From Janthinobacterium tructae (GTDB taxonomy: Bacteria > Pseudomonadota > Gammaproteobacteria > Burkholderiales > Burkholderiaceae_D), in assembly GCF_006517255.1 (NCBI RefSeq), contig NZ_CP041185.1:3844001-3908000 (forward strand): a DNA stretch of 64,000 bases, given 5' to 3'. Shown in pieces: positions 25,261-34,670 of this stretch. The notes beneath the pieces were generated by a model. The model did not search any database and had not been told where the DNA came from. It saw nothing but the letters and a program-made list of their open reading frames with translations. The translations under genes and the position numbers were made by a program. Every line of letters begins with the position of its first letter. Positions within the stretch are counted from its first letter, which is position 1.

Positions 25261-26022
25261 TTATGGCAAGACAAACGATTTCACCAGGGTCAGCTCGCCG
25301 GCGGCCCGCATCGGCACCTGGAAGCTCTGCAGCTTTTCACGTGGCGTGCCTTCATTGGTGATGATCGATATGCGGGCGACGGTCAGCATGGAGGTGTTCT
25401 CGCCGCTGCCGTAGTAATTGACATAGGCGTGATAGTTGCCCTTCAAGGGCGCCGCGCTGGAAAAGATTTCCGGGCCATAGCCAGTAGTCACGTCCACATC
25501 CAGCGCGCCGCCATCTTTCAATACGCGATTGCCATACCAGGCGTGGCCACCGTCCGGCGTGACCACATGCAGATCGAGGTCGGTGCCGGCACTGTCCCAG
25601 GACAGCACGATACGCAAGCGCGCCTGCGTCTTGCCCTGGTAGCTGTCGACAAACTGGGTGCGTGCGCGGCTCCTGCCATCGGGCGAACGCACTTCCACGC
25701 TGTTCGAGCCGCTGCCGAAGCCATACGGTCGCCCATAGCTGCCGTCTTCGCCCACTTCCATCGGCATCGCCACGCCGTTGACCACCAGGGTGGCGGGCTT
25801 GCCCTTGATCGCGCCGGCAATACGCCCCCTTATCTGCGCCGTCTCGGCCTGGCCCGGCTGCAGGTTGACCGACGCGGCGGGGTAATTGACCGCCTGCGTG
25901 TATTCCTCAGTTGCACCGGCCGAATTGCGCCAGCCGCTCCTGGGAGCGTCGATGGTGACCTGGGCCTGCGCCCAGATTGGCAATAGCATCAGGGGAATCG
26001 AGCAACGGATATAAAAACTCAC
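25261..26022 (-). CDS. yfaP: YfaP/MagF-like secreted protein (DUF2135)
   Basis: 253 residues. A Sec signal peptide (cleavage after WAQA, about residue 21) implies a periplasmic protein. The C-terminal half has the DUF2135 pattern: SWDSAGTDLDLHVVTPDG, then a GGALDVDVTTGYGPE segment and GNYHAYVNYYG. The N-terminal half looks like an Ig/MG-type beta domain (NGVAMPMEVGEDGSYG). It is the last gene of the yfaA-T-S-Q-P operon and overlaps yfaQ by 4 nt (ATGA). In Pseudomonas the equivalent product is reported to associate with the alpha-2-macroglobulin; here that is inferred from gene order. The right-hand rRNA promoter region lies about 105 bp downstream. Confidence 0.88.
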   Translation of the reverse strand: MSFYIRCSIPLMLLPIWAQAQVTIDAPRSGWRNSAGATEEYTQAVNYPAASVNLQPGQAETAQIRGRIAGAIKGKPATLVVNGVAMPMEVGEDGSYGRPYGFGSGSNSVEVRSPDGRSRARTQFVDSYQGKTQARLRIVLSWDSAGTDLDLHVVTPDGGHAWYGNRVLKDGGALDVDVTTGYGPEIFSSAAPLKGNYHAYVNYYGSGENTSMLTVARISIITNEGTPREKLQSFQVPMRAAGELTLVKSFVLP

Positions 26023-27725
26023 AGGGCCTCCAGGTTAAGGTCGACGAGCCGGCGGGCCAGCCGCTCGACATATTCTTCGTCCTGGCCGCGCGGATGACGG
26101 CGCAGGCCAAGGTGTAAGTATTCATGGGCCAAGGTGATGCGGTCTTCGCGCGTGGCAAGCGGCCGCATGAAGATGCGGTTACGCGACTGCTCCGAATACG
26201 GCGCGCCGCTGGACAGGGCACAGACCAGCGGCGCTTGCGGCGGCGCTTCGTAACCGGCCTCGCGCAGCAGCACGCGCTGCCAGCGCGGCACGGAGCGCGC
26301 CAGCCAATCCTCGTTCTGCGCCAAGCGCCGACAACGCGCGCCGGTATTGCCAAAGGTGCTCAGCGCGCCGCCGGGATAGGCCATCGCCAGCAATTCATCA
26401 TAGTGCTTGCCTTGTCTGGCCTGGCGCACCGCCTCGCTCCACGCCATCGTGCCCTCGGATGGCAAGGTACTGTGATAGCGCACGGTGACGCCATCGACGA
26501 TCAGCTGGTCGGTCCAGCGAGCAATGTCCAGCGCCGCGGGCGTGGCGGGGCTGGGGCTGACGCGCTGGGTTGCGCTGCTGTCGGCGATCTGCTGGCAGCC
26601 CGCCACAGTCACCGCATTCTGCTGCAGATACGTGCGCGCGGCGATTGCCAGCGCCTTGGCCGCTTCCGGTTCGCCAGTATTCGCTTCGCGGTCAAGCACG
26701 CGCGCCACATATTCATTGACGCCGAAGCGGCCGCGCAATTGCGGACGGCCGCCCTTCTCCTGCAACAGCATCAACTCACCGTTACTGCGCAAGGCGAGGT
26801 TCTGGCCATTCTCGAATTGCACATGGTAGCGGCCATTGAGCGGGCCAGCTGCGGCCATGCCACGCTCGCCGCGCACGGCACGGATCGGATAGCGCTTGAA
26901 GTAATCGACCACCACGCAGCCGCCATCGTCGGGCGCCCCCATTTTCGGCAAGCTGGCGGCCAGCCTGGGCGCCCACTGCTCAAAGACATTGCTGCTGCCG
27001 CCCGCGCCGCCAAACCAGATCGGCGTGCCGTCAGCCAGCCAGCCGGCCGCGCCGCCGATTCGTTTGTCTGCCCGGTGCTGCTCATGCCAGGAATACGTCT
27101 TCACGCGCAACTGGCTGCCGAACCAGCGCGCCGTCCCGGCCCCGCGCCCGTCCAGCACCACACGCAGCAGCGCAGCCTCGGCGTCCACGCGGCTGGCGGC
27201 CGGTATGCTGTCCAGCGCGCGCAGCAGGCTGTCCAGGCGCACCATGCGCTTTGGTGCCAGCTGCTCGGGATTGGCCAGCCAGGCAAAGTCGCCTGCCGGT
27301 GCGCTACCCAGGCGGCCGGTCCAGTACTGGCGCCATGACGCCGGCGCAATCATCAGGCGTTTCGGCGAAAAAAATGGACCACAGGACTGCGCCAGCGCCG
27401 CGTCGTGGCCTATGCTCTGACCCGCATCGCAGCAATACACTTCTTCCGGATCGCGGCCGCCGCAGCGGTAGTCCGGCATCGCCACCTTGTTATCGCTCGC
27501 GTATACATACACGAACAGCTTCCACAGGCTGGCCAGCGGCACTTGCCGCGTGCCGTCAAACGGCGGCGAGAGTGGCAGCGTGGCGCCGCCCTGGCGCAGC
27601 TGCCGCACTTCCATCTTGCCATCCTTCCACCAGGCGACATCCAGCGATTTTGACGATGACTGCGACCAGGCAGGTGCGGCCAGCAGCAGGGTCGCCATCA
27701 ATGCAGGAAGGGCTGCGCGCATCAC
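26019..27725 (-). CDS. yfaQ: YfaQ/MagE-like secreted protein (DUF2300) with PBP-like and SpoIID-like motifs
   Basis: 568 residues with a signal peptide (cleavage about residue 21). Usually called DUF2300, but motifs are readable. Residues 60-240 resemble a penicillin-binding transpeptidase: SLWK (66-69), SCG (114-116) and VKTYSW (208-213), followed by GGAAGWLADG. Residues 335-369 resemble the core of SpoIID lytic transglycosylases (NEYVARVLDRE, then AAKALAIAARTYL). Near the C-terminus is HEYLH (534-538), an HExxH zinc-site pattern. None of these activities is proven. The gene overlaps yfaS upstream and yfaP downstream by 4 nt each, so it is translated with the macroglobulin. I infer a peptidoglycan-related periplasmic role. 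Confidence 0.85.
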   Translation of the reverse strand: MMRAALPALMATLLLAAPAWSQSSSKSLDVAWWKDGKMEVRQLRQGGATLPLSPPFDGTRQVPLASLWKLFVYVYASDNKVAMPDYRCGGRDPEEVYCCDAGQSIGHDAALAQSCGPFFSPKRLMIAPASWRQYWTGRLGSAPAGDFAWLANPEQLAPKRMVRLDSLLRALDSIPAASRVDAEAALLRVVLDGRGAGTARWFGSQLRVKTYSWHEQHRADKRIGGAAGWLADGTPIWFGGAGGSSNVFEQWAPRLAASLPKMGAPDDGGCVVVDYFKRYPIRAVRGERGMAAAGPLNGRYHVQFENGQNLALRSNGELMLLQEKGGRPQLRGRFGVNEYVARVLDREANTGEPEAAKALAIAARTYLQQNAVTVAGCQQIADSSATQRVSPSPATPAALDIARWTDQLIVDGVTVRYHSTLPSEGTMAWSEAVRQARQGKHYDELLAMAYPGGALSTFGNTGARCRRLAQNEDWLARSVPRWQRVLLREAGYEAPPQAPLVCALSSGAPYSEQSRNRIFMRPLATREDRITLAHEYLHLGLRRHPRGQDEEYVERLARRLVDLNLEAL

Positions 27726-30700
27726 TCGACCTTCAGAGCGCGCATGGTCTTGCCGCCGCCTTCGAACGCTTTCTGCTCGGGCTGGTACATGCGGTAAAAG
27801 CGCGCCGGCGGCAGCACGTAACTGCCCTTTTGCGCGAAGCGCAGCAAATGGCGCACCGTCACGTCGCCGGCCAAAGGCTCGATCGGCACGGCATAGCCGT
27901 CGCGGCGCTCCGTGTGGCGTGCACGTTCCAGCGCAGCCGGCTTGTCGCCCGCCATGACCATGCCCCAGGTGGTCGATTCGACCATGGCGCCTGGCGGCAG
28001 CGCCACCTCCAGCAAGCCAAAGCGGTGCTTCGCGCCCGGTGCCGCTTTCAAGGTGATTTCATCGAGGTACAACGCGTCCGTACTGAGCGCCTCGCCCGGC
28101 TTGAGCAGTTCTGTCGTATAGCCTCCCTTGCCCGCCTTCAAGCGCAGGATGCGACGTTCGACGGCGACCGGCAAGGTCTGCGCTTCGGCCGCGTGACTGT
28201 CGTACTGCAGCACGGCCACCGTGCCCGCAGGCGCAGGCGCAGCGAGACGCAGTTTGTCAGGCAAGACCTTGGCGTCATGCCAGCGCCAGAGCGGCTGGCC
28301 ACTGCGGCTTTCGCGCTTTTGCCAGGCGCCGTCCAGCGCCACGGCAGGTCCCTTGCCGAACGATGCGCCACCCAGCTTCTTTTGCACCCACAGCAACGTC
28401 ATCGCGCGGTCGAGGGTCGGCATTTCGGCGCGCACGCCGGCCAGCACCGCATCGGCCTGCGATGGGGGCACTTCGCCAGACAGCATCAACAAGGCCTGCG
28501 CCACCGGCGCTTTCGATTCGCGCAAGACTTGCCAGGCGCTGGCCACTTGCAGCTGCAGCCCATGCGGCAAGGCGATGCCATTCTGGCTGGCGACCAGCGC
28601 CACCAGGCCCAGCGCCATCGCCTGCGCTTCGCGGTCAGAGGCGCCGCCCAGCAGCAGGCTGCCGCTGTCGCCTGCCAGGCGCGGCTTGCCGCCCAGGACG
28701 GCGATGGCGCTGTCGTCCACCAGGCCGGCAGCCAGTGTCTGCGTGGGCAGGCCCATCTCGCGCGCCATCCACAGCACCAGCGCGCGGTCGCCCATCGCAT
28801 CCTTCAAGCCATGTTCGCTGTAGACGGCCAGCAGCTTGTTCCAGTGCTCGGGCGGCAACTCGATGTGCAGCGCGCGCGCCGCGTACCAGTCCGCGTAATA
28901 GGCGTAGGCCGTCATCAAGGCATTGCCGGCCGTGGCGTTACCCCACCAGCCGAAGACGGCGTTCGGACCAGCCATGGAGACCAGGCGCAGGCGCTGCGCC
29001 GTGAGTAGCGTTTGCAGGCGTTCGCTTGCCGCGCCGGTATCCGGCCCCAGGCTTTGCGTGGCCAGCGCCAGCGGAATCAAGCGGCTCGCCGTCTGTTCCA
29101 CGCAACCATACGGATAGTCGATCAGGTCGTCGGCAATGCGCGCGAACTGGCTGGCCGCGCCCTGCGCGAACGAGACGCGGATATTGCGCGCGTCCGCCGG
29201 CAGCTTGAGTGGAGTCTCACCAGTGGCGCCATCGAGCGGCAGCACCAGCGAGCGCGGGCTGCTCCAGGCGGCGGGCAAGGTTTGCATGGCCGTCTCTAAC
29301 GCGTCGAGCAGTTTTCCGTTCTGTTTTACTTCCAGGCGCAGAGGTCCGGCCCCTGGGGCGAGCGGGAATTCGACATAGTTTACGCCCGGTTTGGCGGACA
29401 GTTTTTCCGTCTTCGGCTGCGCCCCGCCGGAGAGGAGCACGTCGAGCGCCTGCTCCTTGCCCGTCTGGTTGAACACGGCCACCGAGGCACGCGGCGCATC
29501 GCCGGCACGCATCCAGTCGGGCGCCGTCCACTTGGCATAGAAGTTCTTGTCCGACCGCAGATAGGCAGTGCGCTGGCCGACGCGACCTTGGCTATCCATC
29601 GCGCGGCCGGTGATCCTCCAGCGGGTCAGCGCGTCGGGCATGGTAAAGCTCACGCGTGCGTTGCCATTCGCATCGGTTTTCAGCGATGGCGCCCAGTAAG
29701 CCGTGTCGATATTGTCGCGGCGCGGACGTTCCAGCACCTTGACGCCGCGCTCGTTGTAGTTGTGGCGCGCGGGCGCACCGGCTGTACGGCCCTGCGCCAT
29801 GTCGTAGCTGATGAAGGACAGGCTGGCCGTGGTGCGCACGTTATTGCGGCGCGGATGGTAGAAGAAGTCGCCGATGTCCGGCGCGATTTCCGGCTGCAGC
29901 ACATAGATCATTTCATCGACCACGCCCAGCGCCACCAGCGTGCTCAATGGCTTGCCATCGAGGGTGGCCTTCACATCCAGCGTCACCTTCTCGCCCGGCT
30001 GGTAGACTTCCTTGTCACTCTTGAACTGCAACGCGATGCGTGGCTCGATCACTTGCAGGCCGGCGTTCTCGAAGACGAAGTCGCCATTGCGCGTGTACGC
30101 CACCGAGAACGTCATGTTCGGGCCATGCTCTTCTTTTACCGGGATGCGCACTCTCCACTGCCGCGGCGCCACCTGCTTCGCCTGATACCAATCAGCTGCG
30201 CCAGCCATCAAGCCATGGTGTTCCACCTTGTCGCGCTCGAGCGTCAACAGCGCCTGGTCGACCTTGTCCGAGAAGGTGATCAAGGCCTCGGCCATGTCGC
30301 CCGGACGATAGCGCGCGCGGTCCAGCACGATCTCGATGCTGCCCGGCGTCGTCTGCACGCCATCGCCGGCGACCCAGTGGCTGGCGGCGGCCAGCAGGTT
30401 GCCGCGCTCGTCGCGCAGCGCCAGCTGATACGAGCCCGAGGCCGGAAATGTCACATCCCAGCCCTTGGCGTTGGGATCGAACGCGCCCTCGGTCTTGCTC
30501 TGTTTTTCCAGCTGCACCATCTGCCAGCGCACGGGCCTGGCCGCGCCCTGGCCGTCGGCCAGCAAGTCGAAATGCACGACCTGGCCCGGATCGGAAAACT
30601 GGCGCGTGGCCTTCAACTGGTAGCTGCTGCTCGAGCGTTCTATCATCAGCTCGCGCGTCGCCTTGACGCGGTAGGCCGCGCCATCGGTCGCCAGCACGGT

Positions 30701-32272
30701 CAAGATGTAGCGCGAGGGATCGGCGGCGGGCGGCAAGGTGAAGTCCACATTGCCGCTGCCATCGCTCGTCACTTCCTCGGTTTTCAGGGACACCGGGAAC
30801 AGGCCGCTGTAACGCAGCTCCCCCTCGACCATGGTGTTTTGCTGGCCGCGCAGCGACAGGGTCATCTTCGCGTTTTTCACCGGTTTGCCATCAGGGTAGC
30901 GCAGCGCGATGCTGCCCTTGACCATCTCGCCCGTCTTGAATTCCGGCTTCGATGGCTGGACGTTGATTTCAAAGTGCGGCTTGATGTATTCGGCCACGCG
31001 GAAGGCCGCGCCATATACGCCATCCTTGTAATTGAAGCGCAGTTCATAGCCGCCGGCGGTGGCTTCCGTGGGCAGACGGAAGCGCGTGTCGGCGCCCGTG
31101 TCACCGGACAGCTGCAGCGTTTGCGTCAGCAGCGGTGTGCCGTTCGGATTGAGCACGGTGAGACTGACAGGCGCGCTGGCCGCGGCCTGCGATGCGCGCG
31201 CCGACGTGAATTCACGGCCCAGGAACTTGACATTGACCTCGTCGCCGGGCCGGTACAGGGGCCGGTCGGTCACCGCATAAATCTTGGTGTTATAGATTTC
31301 ACTGTCATAGTAAAAATTCTCGGACACGAACACGCCGCCGGCGCGGTCCTGGCCCAGCACATACGTATGTTCGGGACTGCCGCGCTCGAGCGACGCGACG
31401 CCATCAAAGCCGGTGACCGCCGACTGCAGCACGCCGGTGCCGTCGGTCCACGCCACGCTGGCGCCGGCCACGGCGGCGCTGTTGTCGCGCCGCGCCGTCC
31501 AGACCAGCATCTGGCCGGACGATACCTTGGTGACCGCCACCGTATCCGACACGAACACCAGGGTAGTGGCGCGGTGTTCGCCAATGATCGCTTCGACCAG
31601 GTACAAGCCCGGCTTGCGTTTGCCCAGCGGGATCATCACGTTGCCGGCGCCGGCGACGATGAAGTCGCTGCTCGATCCATCGAGCTTGACGCCTTTCGGC
31701 GGCGCGATGGCCTTGGCTTGCCAGATCGGATAGCGGAAGCTGTCGACCAGCTCCATGCCCTTGATCGGCTTGTATTGCGGATGGTTGGCGAGCACGGTCG
31801 GCCGGCGGATCGCATCATTCGTGGCCAGCTGCGGCTGTTCCTTGGTGACCGCGCGGCGCGCCTCGCCGGAAAACAGCTTGCGCCAGGCCAGGCGCGACTG
31901 CTTCCACCAGCTATCCCACAGAAAGCTCAAGGTGTTGGCCAGGCCTTCACCCTGGTAATTTCCTTCGACCTGGATGCGATGCAGATTGCGCTGTTTTTTC
32001 AGGAACTCCATCGGTTCGGGCACGCGGTAGATGACGATGTCGGCGCCGGAATACGCTTCCAGGTTCATGCGCCCCATGTCGCGGCCCGGCACTTCCAGGC
32101 GCACGCGCGCTTCATCAAGACTGCCGTAACTGACGTCCGACAGCAGGAAGAAGGGTTCGCCCTTGAAGGTGGCGTAGTTGCTCGGTTCGCGTTCCTGTGC
32201 GGAGGCGCCGCCAATGAGCACCAGCGCCAGCAAGCTGGCAAAGAACAGCTTCATGACAAAAATCGGCTTCAT
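27722..32272 (-). CDS. yfaS: YfaS/MagD-like bacterial alpha-2-macroglobulin
   Basis: About 1516 residues, near the size of E. coli YfaS. The start chosen is the ATG at 32272, which overlaps the yfaT stop as ATGA and gives MKPIFVMKLFF and a Sec signal ending GGASA. No lipobox Cys follows, so the mature protein should be soluble in the periplasm. A long series of macroglobulin beta domains precedes the MG/TED region. The thioester motif CVEQ (Cys1057, in YPYGCVEQT) is intact, so covalent trapping of attacking proteases is expected by analogy with other alpha-2-macroglobulins. The central NNVRTTASLSF and APARHNYNERG stretch is a candidate bait region. An internal ATG at 32254 is a possible alternative start. 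Confidence 0.93.
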   Translation of the reverse strand: MKPIFVMKLFFASLLALVLIGGASAQEREPSNYATFKGEPFFLLSDVSYGSLDEARVRLEVPGRDMGRMNLEAYSGADIVIYRVPEPMEFLKKQRNLHRIQVEGNYQGEGLANTLSFLWDSWWKQSRLAWRKLFSGEARRAVTKEQPQLATNDAIRRPTVLANHPQYKPIKGMELVDSFRYPIWQAKAIAPPKGVKLDGSSSDFIVAGAGNVMIPLGKRKPGLYLVEAIIGEHRATTLVFVSDTVAVTKVSSGQMLVWTARRDNSAAVAGASVAWTDGTGVLQSAVTGFDGVASLERGSPEHTYVLGQDRAGGVFVSENFYYDSEIYNTKIYAVTDRPLYRPGDEVNVKFLGREFTSARASQAAASAPVSLTVLNPNGTPLLTQTLQLSGDTGADTRFRLPTEATAGGYELRFNYKDGVYGAAFRVAEYIKPHFEINVQPSKPEFKTGEMVKGSIALRYPDGKPVKNAKMTLSLRGQQNTMVEGELRYSGLFPVSLKTEEVTSDGSGNVDFTLPPAADPSRYILTVLATDGAAYRVKATRELMIERSSSSYQLKATRQFSDPGQVVHFDLLADGQGAARPVRWQMVQLEKQSKTEGAFDPNAKGWDVTFPASGSYQLALRDERGNLLAAASHWVAGDGVQTTPGSIEIVLDRARYRPGDMAEALITFSDKVDQALLTLERDKVEHHGLMAGAADWYQAKQVAPRQWRVRIPVKEEHGPNMTFSVAYTRNGDFVFENAGLQVIEPRIALQFKSDKEVYQPGEKVTLDVKATLDGKPLSTLVALGVVDEMIYVLQPEIAPDIGDFFYHPRRNNVRTTASLSFISYDMAQGRTAGAPARHNYNERGVKVLERPRRDNIDTAYWAPSLKTDANGNARVSFTMPDALTRWRITGRAMDSQGRVGQRTAYLRSDKNFYAKWTAPDWMRAGDAPRASVAVFNQTGKEQALDVLLSGGAQPKTEKLSAKPGVNYVEFPLAPGAGPLRLEVKQNGKLLDALETAMQTLPAAWSSPRSLVLPLDGATGETPLKLPADARNIRVSFAQGAASQFARIADDLIDYPYGCVEQTASRLIPLALATQSLGPDTGAASERLQTLLTAQRLRLVSMAGPNAVFGWWGNATAGNALMTAYAYYADWYAARALHIELPPEHWNKLLAVYSEHGLKDAMGDRALVLWMAREMGLPTQTLAAGLVDDSAIAVLGGKPRLAGDSGSLLLGGASDREAQAMALGLVALVASQNGIALPHGLQLQVASAWQVLRESKAPVAQALLMLSGEVPPSQADAVLAGVRAEMPTLDRAMTLLWVQKKLGGASFGKGPAVALDGAWQKRESRSGQPLWRWHDAKVLPDKLRLAAPAPAGTVAVLQYDSHAAEAQTLPVAVERRILRLKAGKGGYTTELLKPGEALSTDALYLDEITLKAAPGAKHRFGLLEVALPPGAMVESTTWGMVMAGDKPAALERARHTERRDGYAVPIEPLAGDVTVRHLLRFAQKGSYVLPPARFYRMYQPEQKAFEGGGKTMRALKVE

Positions 32273-32931
32273 GACAAAAACGCCAGCCGGAACACACCGG
32301 CGAAATTCGGATTGTTGACCACAGGTTGCCACCGCGTGTCCTTCCAGCTCGTGAGTTCTTTGATATCGACGGTCCGCAGACCATTGTCGTCGGGGGTGAC
32401 GGTGCCGGTGTGGTAAGCGATGCGCGCCCCCATCCAGACCATCAGGTGCTGTTCGTCGCCCTGGTCGAAAAACAGCAGGTCGCCGGGCAGCGCCTGGCTG
32501 ATCTCGCGGGCGATGAAACGGCTGTTGTGCTGCACCAGCGCCAGCGCCGTGACGAAGTGGCCGATGCTGCCGCCCGTCTGTATCCAGCGGTTGCGCAAGG
32601 CGGCCTGGGTCGCGTCCAGTTCCAGCTCGGGCGGCAGGCGCCGGTCGCTGGCAATACCGTTCGCATGCAGCCACTTCGCGTCATGCACGCTCAATGCCTC
32701 GTTGACGGCAAAGCGCACCAGGCCGGCGCAATCGCGGTGCGTCCAGCGCGGCGACGGCCCCCGTTCGATCTGCGCGTTGACGATGCGCAGCATCCAGGCC
32801 TGGAAGGCGCGGCTCTGCGCCTGCGACAGCTGCACTTGCGGCTCGGCCGCCGCGCGCAGGGCCCAGGCGGGTGCGGCGACAGCAGCGACGCACACCGCCA
32901 GCGCAGCGCGCCGTCCATGCGACACCGTCAT
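32269..32931 (-). CDS. yfaT: YfaT/MagB-like protein (DUF1175) with NlpC/P60-like catalytic pattern
   Basis: 220 residues with an N-terminal signal/anchor (to about residue 25). It belongs to DUF1175. The sequence reads like an NlpC/P60 papain-like peptidase: RDCAGLVRFA (Cys68), LPGDLLFFDQG (149-158), then His162 in QHLMVWMG and His174 in YHTG. Cys, His and a second polar residue in this spacing are the hallmark of cell-wall endopeptidases, so a peptidoglycan or amide-bond hydrolase role is likely but inferred. The start at 32931 overlaps the yfaA stop by 4 nt; an upstream in-frame start at 32964 would lie inside yfaA and is less likely. Its stop overlaps the yfaS start. Confidence 0.85.
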   Translation of the reverse strand: MTVSHGRRAALAVCVAAVAAPAWALRAAAEPQVQLSQAQSRAFQAWMLRIVNAQIERGPSPRWTHRDCAGLVRFAVNEALSVHDAKWLHANGIASDRRLPPELELDATQAALRNRWIQTGGSIGHFVTALALVQHNSRFIAREISQALPGDLLFFDQGDEQHLMVWMGARIAYHTGTVTPDDNGLRTVDIKELTSWKDTRWQPVVNNPNFAGVFRLAFLS

Positions 32932-34535
32932 CGCGCCGCCTCCTGCCATTCCAGCGTTTCCCACGAGGTGCCGCTGGCTGGCTGCCGCTTGAGCACCATG
33001 CGCAGCGGCGGATATCTTTTCAAGGCGTCCAGGCGCGGCACCAGGTGTTCGTTGGCGGCTGCGCGCAGCACCGGTTCATTATTCGCCGGCAGGGTATCGA
33101 AGGCTTCCAGCTGGATCAGCCAGGCCAGCGATGCCGGCGCGATCAGGCCGATGGTGCGGGAAGCGTCAGGCAGCAGGTCGCTGGCGGCCGGCGCCTGCTT
33201 GCGGCGCACGGCCAGCACCTGGTCGACCAGCTTGCCGTCGGCCGAGAAGACAACCGTATTGCCGGCCACGGCCAGCGCCGGCGTGGACTGACCCAGCGCC
33301 GTGGCGACGCTGCGCTCCCAACGAATGGCGCCATCCTTGCCGGTGGTCTTGCGCACGGGGTCCTTGCCGCCGATGGCCGCCTCGAACAGGCTGCCATATA
33401 CAGCGTCATCACCGGCCTGCGCACTGCGCGTGACCACAAACACCGGCGTATGCAGGCGCGAAGTGCCGTACCAGCACGCGGCGGCGGGTCCTTGCAAGTG
33501 CCCGGCCAGCGGCACCACCGGCTCCGATGTCTTGCTGCCCAGGCGCTTGAGCACGGGCTGCAGCGCGGTCCAGTCGACCGGCACGCTGAAGCAGGCGCTC
33601 GGGTTATGCGGCAGCACGGACCACAGGGCGCTGCTGTCATAAGCACCGTTTTTCAGTTTATCGGCATTGAGCAGCACCTTCGATTGCCAGGCGCCGTGTT
33701 GAAAATCGAAACGCAGCGCCTCTAACGCGCCAAAGAAGGGCTGGTAGCCGAACGACAGGAAATCCGCCTTGACGGCGATGCTGTGGCCCTCGGGCGCGGC
33801 GGTATCGAGATGGAATTGCGCATGAAAGACGTTCTGTTTGGCCGCCTCCGGCGCCAGCAGGCTGGCCACGGTTTTCTCGGCCGTGCCATCGCCATGCTTG
33901 CCGTCGCCGCCGCCATACAGCATGCCGGGATGGGACAGGATGACCAGGCGCTGGCCATGTGCGGCAAACAGCAAGGTGCGCTGCCAGGCATAATTGAGCG
34001 CGTAGACGGGCACGCTGTCGCCAGCGACGCGCAAGCTGCCGGCCACGCGCATTTGCGTATCCTTCAAGGCGATCTTGCCCGCTTCTTCCAGCAAACGCGT
34101 CAACTGGCTGCGCGACACGGCGATGGCGAAATGCTTGAGCGAACCGTCGGCGTCGCGCCACAAGGCCACCTCCGCCGGCTGGTCCAGCACCATGCGCAGC
34201 AGCTGGTCGCCCCAGCCCAGTTCATGTTCGTAGGCGATGCGGCGCAGGCTGCCCTTGAGCCCCAGCCGGTCTTCGCTCTGCTCGTAATAGAACAGGAAAT
34301 CCTCGCGCAGCACGTCGCGCGCCAGCGGCACCGTCAGCAGGTCGCGCGGCAAGGTCGACAGGCTTTTCGTGCGGACCAGCGCGTCGGGCCTGGATAAATC
34401 CAGCTTCAGGCCGTTGACCGGCCCCATCGCGCCCCAGCCAAACGCGCGGTAGCCGACCAGTGCAGCCGCCACCAGCGCCACGCCAGCAAGTGAGCCGAAC
34501 AGGACCTTGTTATTGCGTACTTTTTTCACCAGCAC
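32928..34535 (-). CDS. yfaA: YfaA/MagA-like membrane-anchored protein (DUF2138)
   Basis: About 535 residues, first gene of the yfaA-T-S-Q-P operon. It has a single N-terminal transmembrane anchor (VLFGSLAGVALVAAALVGY) and a large periplasmic DUF2138 domain. I prefer a GTG start at 34535, preceded by AGGGG at a 7-nt spacing. An ATG at 34565 and a GTG at 34529 are alternatives. The same frame stays open far upstream, but that part is antisense to the radical SAM gene and is not coding. The function is unknown; in Pseudomonas its homologue is reported to bind the macroglobulin, so it may tether it to the inner membrane. Confidence 0.85.
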   Translation of the reverse strand: MLVKKVRNNKVLFGSLAGVALVAAALVGYRAFGWGAMGPVNGLKLDLSRPDALVRTKSLSTLPRDLLTVPLARDVLREDFLFYYEQSEDRLGLKGSLRRIAYEHELGWGDQLLRMVLDQPAEVALWRDADGSLKHFAIAVSRSQLTRLLEEAGKIALKDTQMRVAGSLRVAGDSVPVYALNYAWQRTLLFAAHGQRLVILSHPGMLYGGGDGKHGDGTAEKTVASLLAPEAAKQNVFHAQFHLDTAAPEGHSIAVKADFLSFGYQPFFGALEALRFDFQHGAWQSKVLLNADKLKNGAYDSSALWSVLPHNPSACFSVPVDWTALQPVLKRLGSKTSEPVVPLAGHLQGPAAACWYGTSRLHTPVFVVTRSAQAGDDAVYGSLFEAAIGGKDPVRKTTGKDGAIRWERSVATALGQSTPALAVAGNTVVFSADGKLVDQVLAVRRKQAPAASDLLPDASRTIGLIAPASLAWLIQLEAFDTLPANNEPVLRAAANEHLVPRLDALKRYPPLRMVLKRQPASGTSWETLEWQEAAR

Positions 34536-34582
34536 CGTGTATCCCCTGTTGCCCTGCCGAAGCATTGCCAAGTTAGTAATTA

Positions 34583-34611
34583 TTGACAAATGGTAACATG
34601 GCATTTGTAGC
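34583..34611 (+). promoter_or_regulatory. Candidate promoter of the radical SAM gene
   Basis: TTGACA (perfect -35) with a 17-bp spacer and TGTAGC (weak -10, 3 of 6), ending 60 bp before the ATG. The divergent yfaA promoter must lie in the same 135-bp region, but I found no clear hexamers for it. Confidence 0.4.
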
Positions 34612-34670
34612 CGCAGCGCACCGGTGACGCGACAGCGTAAAATAGCGGTTTCGCCGTTTCCATCGCCGCC

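Noticed and set aside
29588..32416. A 942-codon plus-strand open frame
   Set aside because: Antisense to yfaS; His/Arg-rich composition typical of a shadow in GC-rich DNA.
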